A stretch of 64,000 nt of DNA from Massilia varians (lineage in GTDB: Bacteria; Pseudomonadota; Gammaproteobacteria; Burkholderiales; Burkholderiaceae_D): the NCBI RefSeq assembly GCF_027923905.1, contig NZ_AP026966.1, positions 2,295,001 through 2,359,000 of the forward strand, read 5' to 3'. Shown here one piece after another: positions 17,890 to 26,373 of this stretch (the stretch's first letter is position 1; each line of letters starts with the position of its first letter). The notes below the pieces were generated by a model that made no database searches, was not told the DNA's origin, and was given only the letters and a program-made list of their open reading frames with translations. The position numbers were made by a program, and so were the translations under genes.

Positions 17890-18569
17890 TGAAAGCATTG
17901 TTCGCGACCTTGCTGCTCCTTGCGGGCGGCGCGCAGGCGGCCTGCGAGAACTGGGGCACCAAGGGCAAGCTGCTGCACCAGGACAGCTTTGACGGGCCGC
18001 TGGAAGGCTATGTGAGCGAGTATGCGCGCAAGCCGGGCAACAGCATCGCCAACCGCGACGGCCGCCTTGTCATCGACGTCGACTCGGGCGCCACCGTCTG
18101 GCTGGACAAGCCCCTGTCCGGCGACATCCTGATCGCCTACACGCGCCGCGTGGTGATGGCGGGCGGCCCGAACGATCGCCTGTCCGACCTGAACCACTTC
18201 TGGATGGCGCGCGACCCGGCCAACGAGAACCTGTTCACCCGCTCGGGCAAGTTCGAGGACTACGACGACCTCGACATGTATTATGCCGGCGTCGGCGGCA
18301 ACCACAACGAGACCACCCGCCTGCGCCGCTATGCCGGCGGCCAGCGCGTGATGGTGGCCGAGCGCTCGGGTGCCGACTGGATGCTCGCGCCCAACCGCGA
18401 CTACCGCGTGGAGATCGCGGTCTACCGCGGCTGCACCCGCATGCTGCTCGACGGCCGCGAGGTCTTTTCCTATCGCGACCCGCATCCCTTCACCCAGGGC
18501 TACATGGGATTTCGCACGACCTGGTCGCGCCACACCATCGACAACCTGACGATTCACCAGCTGAAATAA
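17889..18569 (+). CDS. Secreted DUF6250-like protein, probable carbohydrate-active
   Basis: This protein of about 226 residues starts with a signal peptide (MKALFATLLLLAGGAQA), and its ATG shares one base with the preceding stop codon. The mature part reads as a beta-sandwich of the concanavalin-like/YesU type, with LLHQDSFDGPLEGYV, DLNHFWMARDP, MYYAGVGGNHNETTRLRRY and a C-terminal GYMGFRTTWSRHTI strand. Such proteins (recalled as DUF6250) occur in pectin loci. Function is not established; a lectin, hydrolase or lyase are all possible. It lies between CE12 and GH105 in one operon. Confidence 0.7.
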   Translation: MKALFATLLLLAGGAQAACENWGTKGKLLHQDSFDGPLEGYVSEYARKPGNSIANRDGRLVIDVDSGATVWLDKPLSGDILIAYTRRVVMAGGPNDRLSDLNHFWMARDPANENLFTRSGKFEDYDDLDMYYAGVGGNHNETTRLRRYAGGQRVMVAERSGADWMLAPNRDYRVEIAVYRGCTRMLLDGREVFSYRDPHPFTQGYMGFRTTWSRHTIDNLTIHQLK

Positions 18570-18584
18570 AAGGAGACACCCAAG

Positions 18585-20006
18585 ATGACCCACCCCATGC
18601 CGCGCCGTGCCCTGATCGGCCTGCTCGTTGCGAGCCTGTTCCCGGCCATGAGCGCGATCGCGCAGGACGCGCCGGCGGCCCAGGAAAAAGGCCCGGCCGC
18701 GGCCGACGCCATGCTGCACGCCCTGGACGTCAAGTACCCGACCCGCTACCAGCCGATGGAAGCGAACGAGGTCAAGGCCGTGCTCGACCGCGTGTTCGCC
18801 TACCTGGACCGCAGCACGCCGGCCGAGCTGATCCACAAGGTCGACAGTTCGCCGATCACCGACCTGGGCAAGCCGGAACAGGACGCCGTATTGAAACCCG
18901 GCGACTTCCGGCTGACCAGCTACGAATGGGGCGTCACCTACCTGGGCATGCTGGCCGCGGGCCAGGCCACCGGCGACCAGCGCTACACCGACTACACCCA
19001 AAAGCGCCATGCGCTGCTGTCGCAGCTGACCAAAACCTACCTGCCGGTGGTGCAGGCCGACCGCGCCAACTCGCACGCGCCGATCAAGAGCTTCCTGAAC
19101 CCGCACGCGCTGGACGACGCCGGTGCCCTGTGCCACAGCTTCCTGAAGGCCCAGGTGGGCGGCTCGAAGGTCGACTACAGCCAGATGGTCGGCATCTGCG
19201 GCGACTTCGTCACCAAGCACGAGTACCGCCTGAAGGACGGCACGCTGGCGCGCGGCGGCCCGGACGGCAAGGGCGGCCGCAAGATGCGTCCGCTGCCGGA
19301 CACCCTGTGGCTGGACGACATGTTCATGGGCGTGCCGACCATGGCCTACCTGGGCAAGGTCACGGGCAACCGCAAGCACTACGACGACGCCGTCAACCAG
19401 GTGCTGCAGTTCTCGAAGCGCATGTTCAACCCGAAGCTGGGCATCTACATGCACGGCTACGTCGAAGGCATGCGCGACCATCCGGAACTGCGCTGGGCGC
19501 GCGCCAACGGCTGGGCGGTGATGGCCATGGTCGAGGTGCTGGAAGTGCTGCCGAAGGACCACAAGGGCTACAAGCAGGTGCTGGACCAGCTGCGCGCCCA
19601 CATCAAGGGCCTGGCCGGCTACCAGACCAAGGAAGGCTTCTGGCACCAGCTGATCGACCGCAACGACACCTACCAGGAGACCTCGGCGACTGCGATCTAC
19701 ACCTACGCGATCGCACGCGCGGTCAACCGCGGCTACGTCGACGCCCAGATGTACGGCCCGATGGCGAACCTGGCCTGGAACGCGGTGGCCAGCAAGGTCA
19801 CGGCGGCCGGCCAGATCGAAGGCATCTGCGTGGGCACCGGCATGGCCTTCGACCCGGCCTTCTACGCTTATCGTCCGACCAGCGTGAAGGCGGCGCACGG
19901 CTACGGCCCGACGCTGCTGGCCGGGGCGGAGATCATCGAGATGAACAAGAAGTACAAGTTCGGCTTGAATGACAGCGGCTTGATGTTCCAGGGCGCGCGT
20001 CAGTAA
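18585..20006 (+). CDS. Unsaturated rhamnogalacturonyl hydrolase, GH105
   Basis: This 473-residue secreted protein (signal peptide to about AIAQD) has an (alpha/alpha)6-barrel of the YteR/YesR type. The motif TLWLDDMFMGVP carries the likely catalytic Asp, and RWARANGWAVMAM, GFWHQLID and ETSATA line the barrel. The enzyme removes the 4,5-unsaturated galacturonyl residue left at the non-reducing end by rhamnogalacturonan lyases. AAGGAGA lies before the ATG. The exported form is notable because several characterised GH105 enzymes are cytoplasmic. Confidence 0.88.
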   Translation: MTHPMPRRALIGLLVASLFPAMSAIAQDAPAAQEKGPAAADAMLHALDVKYPTRYQPMEANEVKAVLDRVFAYLDRSTPAELIHKVDSSPITDLGKPEQDAVLKPGDFRLTSYEWGVTYLGMLAAGQATGDQRYTDYTQKRHALLSQLTKTYLPVVQADRANSHAPIKSFLNPHALDDAGALCHSFLKAQVGGSKVDYSQMVGICGDFVTKHEYRLKDGTLARGGPDGKGGRKMRPLPDTLWLDDMFMGVPTMAYLGKVTGNRKHYDDAVNQVLQFSKRMFNPKLGIYMHGYVEGMRDHPELRWARANGWAVMAMVEVLEVLPKDHKGYKQVLDQLRAHIKGLAGYQTKEGFWHQLIDRNDTYQETSATAIYTYAIARAVNRGYVDAQMYGPMANLAWNAVASKVTAAGQIEGICVGTGMAFDPAFYAYRPTSVKAAHGYGPTLLAGAEIIEMNKKYKFGLNDSGLMFQGARQ

Positions 20007-20018
20007 TCCGGAACTTTT

Positions 20019-20129
20019 GTAGGGTGGACGGCTTTGCCGTCCGCGCGTTCAAACAGTGCGTGAATGGCCGACGCAGCATCCATTCACGCGGGCGTTGAAC
20101 GCGCGGTCGGCGGAGCCGACCACCCTACG
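20019..20129. repeat. Intergenic dyad repeat, copy B
   Basis: The arms GTAGGGTGGACGGCTTTGCC... and ...GGAGCCGACCACCCTACG are reverse complements as in copy A. The central part has its own hairpin, GCGTGAATGG with CCATTCACGC. The copy lies between the convergent GH105 and GH43 genes and ends four bases before the GH43 stop codon. Confidence 0.85.
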
Positions 20130-20132
20130 GGA

Positions 20133-21104
20133 TCACGGCCTTGCCGCCCTGATTTTTTCCACCAGGCTGGCCGGCACCGCAAACGCCGTCCCATGCCGCA
20201 CCCGCTGCTTGGTGCCGGCGTTCGGAAAGCGCAGCTTCGCCGTCACGTCCTCCCAGTTCACCATGTCGCGCGTGCGCAGCGCGCCATAGTGCCCCGCCGT
20301 GTAGGCGTCGTAATACACGATCACCTCGTCGCCCACCTGCAGCACGCTCGGCCCTTCGCTCCACAGGCCGGACGGCGTGATCGGCGCACCCAGCGCCCCG
20401 AAGGGACCGGCGAAGCCCGACGCCTGGGCCACCCGCAGGTGTTTCATCGGCGGGTAACGGGTCTCGTCCTTCACCAAGAGCCAATCCTTGCCGAAAGCCT
20501 GCGCCAGCGTGGCGTCGATCACCGAGAAGCCCGGGTCGTAATACAGGCGGATCGGCGTGAAGCTGACGAAGTCCCTGGTGCTGGTGGCGTAGATGCGGTG
20601 GTTGTACTTCTCTTCGCTCTTGCCCTCGGTTTCCGGGAAGCGCCCCGGCACCGTGGACGACCACAGGATCAGGTAGTGGCCCTGTTTCGCGTCGTAGAAC
20701 AGCTCGGGCGCCCAGGCGTTCAGCGCGGTCGGCTCGTGGCCCATCACCGGGATCTCGCGCTGGGTCGACCAGTTCAGCAGGTCGGGCGAGGAGGCGTAGC
20801 CGATGCTGCGGTCGTTCCAGCCGCTGGTCCAGACCATGTGGTACAGGCCGTCCGGCCCGCGCACCAGGCTCGGGTCGCGCATCAGCCTGGCGCCGCCCAC
20901 GGTGGGCGTGAGGAAGCTGGCGCCGCCGTGCAAGGCCTCCCACGCGTAGCCGTCGGTGCTGGCGGCCAGGTGCAGGCCGTCGGCGCCGTTGCCGATGAAG
21001 TAGGCGAACAGGTAGGCTTGGCTTTCCCTGCTGCGGACAAGGGGAGCGCAGCCGGCCAGCAGGGCGGCGCCGGCCAGCGCGCCGAGGGCGGTGCGGCGCT
21101 TCAT
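20133..21104 (-). CDS. GH43-type five-bladed propeller lipoprotein, probable arabinosidase
   Basis: This 323-residue lipoprotein has lipobox LLAGC at residues 15-19. The body is a five-bladed beta-propeller of GH43-like pattern: RDPSLVRGPDGLYHMVWT, IGYASSPDLLNWS, WAPELFYD and WSEGPSVLQVGDEVIVYYD (candidate catalytic Asp and Glu). Such enzymes commonly release arabinose or galactose from side chains, which would suit rhamnogalacturonan-I. It is the last gene of the leftward operon and overlaps the CE12 gene by 4 bp. Substrate is inferred from context. Confidence 0.78.
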   Translation of the reverse strand: MKRRTALGALAGAALLAGCAPLVRSRESQAYLFAYFIGNGADGLHLAASTDGYAWEALHGGASFLTPTVGGARLMRDPSLVRGPDGLYHMVWTSGWNDRSIGYASSPDLLNWSTQREIPVMGHEPTALNAWAPELFYDAKQGHYLILWSSTVPGRFPETEGKSEEKYNHRIYATSTRDFVSFTPIRLYYDPGFSVIDATLAQAFGKDWLLVKDETRYPPMKHLRVAQASGFAGPFGALGAPITPSGLWSEGPSVLQVGDEVIVYYDAYTAGHYGALRTRDMVNWEDVTAKLRFPNAGTKQRVRHGTAFAVPASLVEKIRAARP

Positions 21105-22411
21105 TGCGCGCTCCCGGTGCTTGGTGCGCGCAGCTCGCGGCTGCCCTCGTCGCCGGCCGGACGCTCCGCCTTGAGGCCCGGGCTCGGCGGCACCGCGAAG
21201 GACGACACCGGGTCCGGGTGGGCCGGGTCGAAGGCGAAGTCGTCGACCACGTGGGAGGCCACCGGCAGCTTCGCCTGGCGCATGCCGAGCACGATGGCCT
21301 TGGCCAGCACGTAGCTGCCATAGTTGTTGTGGTGGGTATTGTCGAGGCGGCCCGGCGCGGGCAGGGCGAACGCGGCCTTCGAGCCTTCCACGCCGAGCGC
21401 CGCGTACATGGTCTGGCTCATCGCATGCAGGTCGATGAAGGGCACGTCCAGTTCCCGGGCCGACTGGCGCGCCGCTTCGGCGTAGTCGCTCAGGGTGAGC
21501 TGGACCTTGCCCGCCGGGTCGAAGCGGCGCCGTTCCATCGACGAGACGATCACCGGCAGGCCACCTCGGGCGCGCACCATCTCGACGTGGGTCTTGATCT
21601 CGGCCTTGTAGGTGGTGAAGGGGCCGCCCTTGCCGGAGGCGATCTGCTTCTGGTCGTTGTGCCCGTACTGCATCAGGAGCGTGTCGCCCGGCTTCATCTG
21701 GCTCAGGATCTTGTCGAGGCGGCGCTTGGACAGCGAATCGCGGTAGGTCTCGCCCGACTGCGCATAATTGGCCACCGCCACCGAGGGCTTCAGGAAGCGC
21801 GGCAGCATCTGGCCCCAGCTGTTGTAGGGCTCGCCCGGCTGGTCGCTGACGGTCGAGTCGCCCAGCAGGAACAGGGTCGACACCTGTACCGGCGCGATCT
21901 CCACGGTACGCACCGCCGGGCGGGCGCCGCTGAATTCGAGCGTCAGGCGCTGGTCCCAGTTCCAGGCTTCGCTCACGGTCTCGCGCGGGACGTTGAGCTT
22001 GACTTCGCCGGCCGCGACGCCGTTGGCAGCCGGGATCCGCGGGTTACGCACGTTCACGATGAAGCTGCGCTCGCGCTTCTGGCCGGGCGCGGTCTCTACG
22101 TTCTCGAGCGCCAGGCGGCGCAGTTCGGACTTGATGGTGGTGGTGGACGGCTGGGTGTCGTCGCCCAGGGTGACCGTCACGCGGTAGTTCCCCTCCGGGA
22201 GATCGACCGAAAAATAGCTGCCCAGCGCCGCGCCCGGCTCGAAGCCGTAGCCGCGGCCGGCCTCGTAGGTGGTGCCGGCGGCCACCTGGGTGTAGCCGGC
22301 CGGGGCCGCGCCGCCGAAAGCGAAGCGCTTCACGTGCTCCGCCTGGGGCTGGGACGCGCAGCCCGCCAGCAGGAGGGCGCCGATGGCGGCGCCGAGGATG
22401 GTCAATCGCAT
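21101..22411 (-). CDS. Rhamnogalacturonan acetylesterase (CE12) lipoprotein with N-terminal accessory domain
   Basis: This 436-residue lipoprotein (LLLAGC) has about 150 N-terminal residues resembling a carbohydrate-binding beta-sandwich (GNYRVTVTLGDDTQPSTT). A single SGNH domain follows, with GDSTVSD, YGHNDQ and the DNTHHN His motif, so the triad is present. It should deacetylate pectin at the cell surface. It starts nine bases after the PL26 gene and overlaps GH43 (ATGA). It is a second CE12 enzyme, with different architecture from the double-domain one at 16225. Confidence 0.85.
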   Translation of the reverse strand: MRLTILGAAIGALLLAGCASQPQAEHVKRFAFGGAAPAGYTQVAAGTTYEAGRGYGFEPGAALGSYFSVDLPEGNYRVTVTLGDDTQPSTTTIKSELRRLALENVETAPGQKRERSFIVNVRNPRIPAANGVAAGEVKLNVPRETVSEAWNWDQRLTLEFSGARPAVRTVEIAPVQVSTLFLLGDSTVSDQPGEPYNSWGQMLPRFLKPSVAVANYAQSGETYRDSLSKRRLDKILSQMKPGDTLLMQYGHNDQKQIASGKGGPFTTYKAEIKTHVEMVRARGGLPVIVSSMERRRFDPAGKVQLTLSDYAEAARQSARELDVPFIDLHAMSQTMYAALGVEGSKAAFALPAPGRLDNTHHNNYGSYVLAKAIVLGMRQAKLPVASHVVDDFAFDPAHPDPVSSFAVPPSPGLKAERPAGDEGSRELRAPSTGSAQ

Positions 22412-22420
22412 GTTGTCCTT

Positions 22421-25138
22421 TCAAGACGCCGGCAGGGCGTCGCCGACCAGGGCCAGGTTCTGGATCGCGGCCAGCCCCCACTGGGCGGTTTCGTTGGTGG
22501 TCACCCAGGGGACTTCGTTCACCGGATTGAGCACGGCGGGACCCGCCACGCGACGTGGCGCGAAAGGCGGATACGGCCGGTTGGCGCCCGCGAACTCCTT
22601 CCAGGCGCGCCGCGCCAGCTCGGGATCCTTGCGCTTCCAGGCCGCGTAGGCCGTCATGCGCGAATTGCCCTGGTAGATGGCATCGGTGCCGCCATGGGTC
22701 TTGCCCAGGCGGCGGCGCTGCTCCTCGGCGGGTGCGTTGTACAGTTCGCAGTACTCGAGCCAGGCCTTCTCGAACGCCTGGTCGCCGGTAAGGTTGATCA
22801 GCTCGTCGAAAATCTCGATGGCGCCGAACACCGCGTTCAGGTGCGAGGCTTTCACATCGGTCCCGATCATGTTGTGCAGGCGCCCGGTTTTCAGTTCATA
22901 GCCCATGCGCTCGGCGTTGAAGAAGCCGTGCGGCATGGCGGCGATGTCGCGCATGCCGTTCAGGATGCGGTCGCGGTACTCCGTGCTGCCGCTGCGTTCC
23001 CATTCGGTGAGCCAGTTGGCCACCAACGAGGCCCAGTCGGTGCCGAAGCTGGCGCGCACCGGGAATTGTCCCTTGGGCGGCTGGTTGGGGAGCTTGCGCA
23101 CCGGGTCGACCGCTTCCAGGCGCTGGTCGGCGTCGAGCGTCTCGCGCATGACGTCGCCGATGCGTTCGTCGGCCGTCAGGAAGTAATACATGCGGCGGTA
23201 GACCGCGGTGCTGATGCGCACCTGCTTGGCGCTGCAGCCCCAGTGCTGGACGTTGTGGCGCGTGCCCAGTCCGGCGAAGCGGCCCAGGTGGTAGGTGTCG
23301 ACGTCGCTGGTATGGCGCACCATGGCCTCGCCGACGCGGAAGATGTCGGCGCGGCCGGTGCGCAGGAAGGAATACCACAGCCACAGGTCGGGCGAGAGTT
23401 CCGAATTGGCCCAGGCGTAGCCGCCGACGTCGTAGCGCCATTCGTGGCGGTCAAGATCGTAGGTGTGGCGGAAGTCGCCGTGGTCCCAGAAGCCGTACCA
23501 GCGGCGCTGCTCGACCTCGTTGCGGTAGAAATCGAAGTGGGCGTCGAGCCGGTCCTCGATGTGCGCCTTGGCCGGGGTGGAACGGTCGGGCAGAGACCAC
23601 ATGTTGCCGAACACATGGGTGGCGAGGATGTGGCCTGGCGCCGCCACCAGCTGCGGCGGCGTCTGGACCTGGGCCGCCATCTGCACCAGGCGCTCGCGCG
23701 CCGGGGTTGCGCCAAGGGCCCACAGGGTCAGCTCGCTGCTGCGCGCGACGCCGACCGGGGTGCCGAAGCCTTTTTCGTAGTCCTCGTAGGTGATGTCGAG
23801 GGCCTGCAGTTCTTCGGCGTGGGTGTCCATGCCCATGCCGTCGTGGTAGAAGCGCAGGTCCATGGCCGGCGCGTCGGGCGACCACATCCAGAGCGTGACC
23901 TGGGCCGCGTCGGTATGCGCGTTGCGGATGTCGAGCTGGGTCGGGTGGCGCTGCCAGAAGTCGCGCATGCCGAAGGCGACACCGCCGGAGGCGCCGCCGA
24001 TGTAGCCCAGTCCCGGCGCGCGCCGGCCCCAGGCTGCGTCGATCCAGCCGTGGCCGGCCTTGGTGCGCTTGCGGATGCGGAAGCTGTCGGCGGACAGTTG
24101 CGACAGGCTGTAGTCGCCCCAGGCCGGCACGTACTGCATGTTCTTGCGCACGCGCTCGGCGATCTCGGAGACCGCCACGCCCTGGCCGGCCAGTTGGGCC
24201 TTGCGCACGGCCGCGCCCGGGTCGCGGCGTAAGCCCGTCAGGTTGCGCACGCCTTCGGCCCACAGGCCGCCGCTGTTATCCTGCAATTCGCCGCCGAAGC
24301 GCACGTGGCGGTTGTGTTCTTCGTCCGTCATCGGCACGTCGAAGCGCAGGCCGATGCCGCGCACGAAGTCCTTCTGCTCGTCGCCGTCGAAGACGAAGGT
24401 GTGCATGATGCGCACCGACTCGGCGCCGGCGTAGAAATACAGGCGCACGCTGAAGGGCAGCCAGGCGCGGCTGCCCTTGAGGTCGCGGTGCATGCCCTCG
24501 AGCTTGACCACGCTGCGCACCGGGCCGCGCTGTTCGAGGGTGACGCGGGTGAGCTGGCTTTCGTAGGCGGTCTGGCGCGTGCTGCCGCTCGTGCCGTCAG
24601 GCTGGTCGTCGCTCAGCGCGACCAGCTTGCCGGCGCGCGCAATGTCGGTCTTGCCGCGCCGGATGCTGCGGATGATGTCGGCGCCCTGGCGCGGCACGAT
24701 GCATTCGATGACGCCGGTGTCGATCACGATGGCGTTCGGCGATTCCTTGACGGTCAGTGCCCGGGCCGGCAGACGCGCCTTGCCGGGCTTGAGCTGCAGG
24801 CGGCCCGGCATCGCGCCCTGCGCCGGCAGGGCGTGGGCGGTCCATTTTAGGGAGCCGTCCGGCCAGTAGGCGAGCGGCCAGCTCTGGCAGGCCAGGTCGC
24901 CGCCAGGGCTGGACAGGGCAAAAGCCTGGTCCTTGCGCAGCGCGCCGCGCGGCCAGGGCACGCCGAAGGTGGTGCCGGTCAGAAGTGCCGGGGCACCCTC
25001 CAGCCAGGACAGGTCGGCGATGGTCGGGGACGCGGATGCGGCTGGCGCCGCGACGGCGCCGGCGGCGCGCATGCCGAAGGGCAGCGCCGCCGCCAGCGCG
25101 CCGGTCTTGAAGAAATTCCGGCGGGACAGCGGGGCCAT
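22421..25138 (-). CDS. PL26-like exo-rhamnogalacturonan lyase (PcRGLX/YetA family), Tat-exported
   Basis: This protein of about 905 residues has a twin-arginine motif, SRRNFFK, at residues 5-11 followed by a hydrophobic stretch and Ala-rich cleavage region, so Tat export is likely. The body resembles PcRGLX/YetA proteins: an N-terminal barrel (PTIADLSWLEGAPALLTGTTFGVPW region), a large middle domain and an alpha-helical toroid with repeated Trp, His and Tyr (e.g. DHGDFRHTYDLDRHEW). PL26 enzymes cleave rhamnogalacturonan-I exolytically. The ATG at 25138 is two bases after the DUF4861 stop; a much longer open frame upstream is accidental. The family call is from memory of the domain layout. Confidence 0.75.
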   Translation of the reverse strand: MAPLSRRNFFKTGALAAALPFGMRAAGAVAAPAASASPTIADLSWLEGAPALLTGTTFGVPWPRGALRKDQAFALSSPGGDLACQSWPLAYWPDGSLKWTAHALPAQGAMPGRLQLKPGKARLPARALTVKESPNAIVIDTGVIECIVPRQGADIIRSIRRGKTDIARAGKLVALSDDQPDGTSGSTRQTAYESQLTRVTLEQRGPVRSVVKLEGMHRDLKGSRAWLPFSVRLYFYAGAESVRIMHTFVFDGDEQKDFVRGIGLRFDVPMTDEEHNRHVRFGGELQDNSGGLWAEGVRNLTGLRRDPGAAVRKAQLAGQGVAVSEIAERVRKNMQYVPAWGDYSLSQLSADSFRIRKRTKAGHGWIDAAWGRRAPGLGYIGGASGGVAFGMRDFWQRHPTQLDIRNAHTDAAQVTLWMWSPDAPAMDLRFYHDGMGMDTHAEELQALDITYEDYEKGFGTPVGVARSSELTLWALGATPARERLVQMAAQVQTPPQLVAAPGHILATHVFGNMWSLPDRSTPAKAHIEDRLDAHFDFYRNEVEQRRWYGFWDHGDFRHTYDLDRHEWRYDVGGYAWANSELSPDLWLWYSFLRTGRADIFRVGEAMVRHTSDVDTYHLGRFAGLGTRHNVQHWGCSAKQVRISTAVYRRMYYFLTADERIGDVMRETLDADQRLEAVDPVRKLPNQPPKGQFPVRASFGTDWASLVANWLTEWERSGSTEYRDRILNGMRDIAAMPHGFFNAERMGYELKTGRLHNMIGTDVKASHLNAVFGAIEIFDELINLTGDQAFEKAWLEYCELYNAPAEEQRRRLGKTHGGTDAIYQGNSRMTAYAAWKRKDPELARRAWKEFAGANRPYPPFAPRRVAGPAVLNPVNEVPWVTTNETAQWGLAAIQNLALVGDALPAS

Positions 25139-25140
25139 CG

Positions 25141-26361
25141 TCAATTCCCTTTGGTGATGGTGACGGTAACCGGCGCGCGCAGGCGCGCCGCTTCCTCGGC
25201 CACGTGGCGCTGCCAGTCGGCCTGGGTGGCGAAGGGGCTGCCGCGGGTCCAGGCCGCGCCCACGTGGTAGCTCAGCGGCTGGCCGGAGGCGACCTTGGCG
25301 ATCACCAGGCCGTTGCGTTCGTCGGCGGCAAAGCTTGATGCGCTCGGGACGATCACCGCGACGCCGAAGTCGCCGAAGCTGCGCTGGGTGACCCACTGCA
25401 CCAGGCTGCCGTCGCCCTTGTTCTCGCTGAAGTCGACCTTGACTTCCTGGCCCTTGTCGCTGGGGCGCTTGTTCAGGCCCACGGCCGCGTCCAGGCTGGC
25501 CGGCCCGGCGAAGGTGAAGGTGCTGTCGATGCGGTCGAAGTAGCGGCCGGCGTCGACGGTGAAGCGCTTGACCTCCGAGACCTTGGTGCCCAGCGCGTCC
25601 CAGCCGTCGTAGTGCAGCTCGAACACGGTGCGTACCGGGCCGTTGGCCAGGATCTTCCAACTTCTGTAATTGGCGCCGACGAAGAGCTTTTGACCGTCCC
25701 AGATGCCGGTGCCGCCGGCGCCGCGGGTCGGGCCGACGTTGTACATGTCGATGCCTTCGCCTTCGTCGACATGGTAGTGGTCGTGGCCGATGTTGTACCA
25801 GCGGTCGACGATCGGATAGGGCACGCGCTTGAACCAGATGTCCATGCCGCTCGTGACCAGCACTTCCTTGCCGCTCCCTGCCGGGGCGGGGGCGGCGAGG
25901 GCCGGGCCGTAGGCGCGGTGCGCCAGCTTGTCGTTCTCCCAGGCGAAGTCGTCCAGACGCTCCTGCACGAAGCGGGCGTAGGTCTTGGCCGGGAAAGGCG
26001 GATTGGTGGCGCTGCCCTTTTCGATGGTGACCGTGGTGCGCTTCTCGCCCGGCTTGAAGGCGACCTGGAACAGCAGTTCGCCGTAGCCGGCGCCGATCAT
26101 TTGCGGGTCCTTGCCGGTGGGAGCGATATTCGTCACCTGGTAGGGCAGCACGCGTCCGGCGGCGTCCTTGAGCACCAGTTGCTGGTTCTTGGCCTGCGGC
26201 AGGGCTTCGTTGACTTTCGTCCAGGGGATGGCGATGGTCTCGGCCGGGCGCGCGATGTCCAGCGTGTGGCTGACGGTCACGGTGAGGCGTTCGGCGGCGT
26301 GGGCGCCGGTGGCGAACAGGCTTGCGAGGGCGATGGCGGACAGGGAGAAGCGAGTAGTCAT
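25141..26361 (-). CDS. Secreted DUF4861 family protein
   Basis: This 406-residue protein has a signal peptide ending near AHAAE. It resembles DUF4861 proteins: an N-terminal region (HTLDIARPAETIAIPW), then GMDIWFKRVPYPIVDRWY, a conserved HDHYHVDEGEGIDMYNVG, and GTGIWDGQKLFVGANY. The HDHYH/DEGEG segment looks like a metal- or acid-based active site. The family accompanies pectin-degradation genes, but I know of no assigned reaction. It is placed between PL11 and PL26 in a tight operon (13 and 2 bp gaps), which implies a role in the same polymer's breakdown. Confidence 0.8.
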   Translation of the reverse strand: MTTRFSLSAIALASLFATGAHAAERLTVTVSHTLDIARPAETIAIPWTKVNEALPQAKNQQLVLKDAAGRVLPYQVTNIAPTGKDPQMIGAGYGELLFQVAFKPGEKRTTVTIEKGSATNPPFPAKTYARFVQERLDDFAWENDKLAHRAYGPALAAPAPAGSGKEVLVTSGMDIWFKRVPYPIVDRWYNIGHDHYHVDEGEGIDMYNVGPTRGAGGTGIWDGQKLFVGANYRSWKILANGPVRTVFELHYDGWDALGTKVSEVKRFTVDAGRYFDRIDSTFTFAGPASLDAAVGLNKRPSDKGQEVKVDFSENKGDGSLVQWVTQRSFGDFGVAVIVPSASSFAADERNGLVIAKVASGQPLSYHVGAAWTRGSPFATQADWQRHVAEEAARLRAPVTVTITKGN

Positions 26362-26373
26362 GTCGGAATGCGC

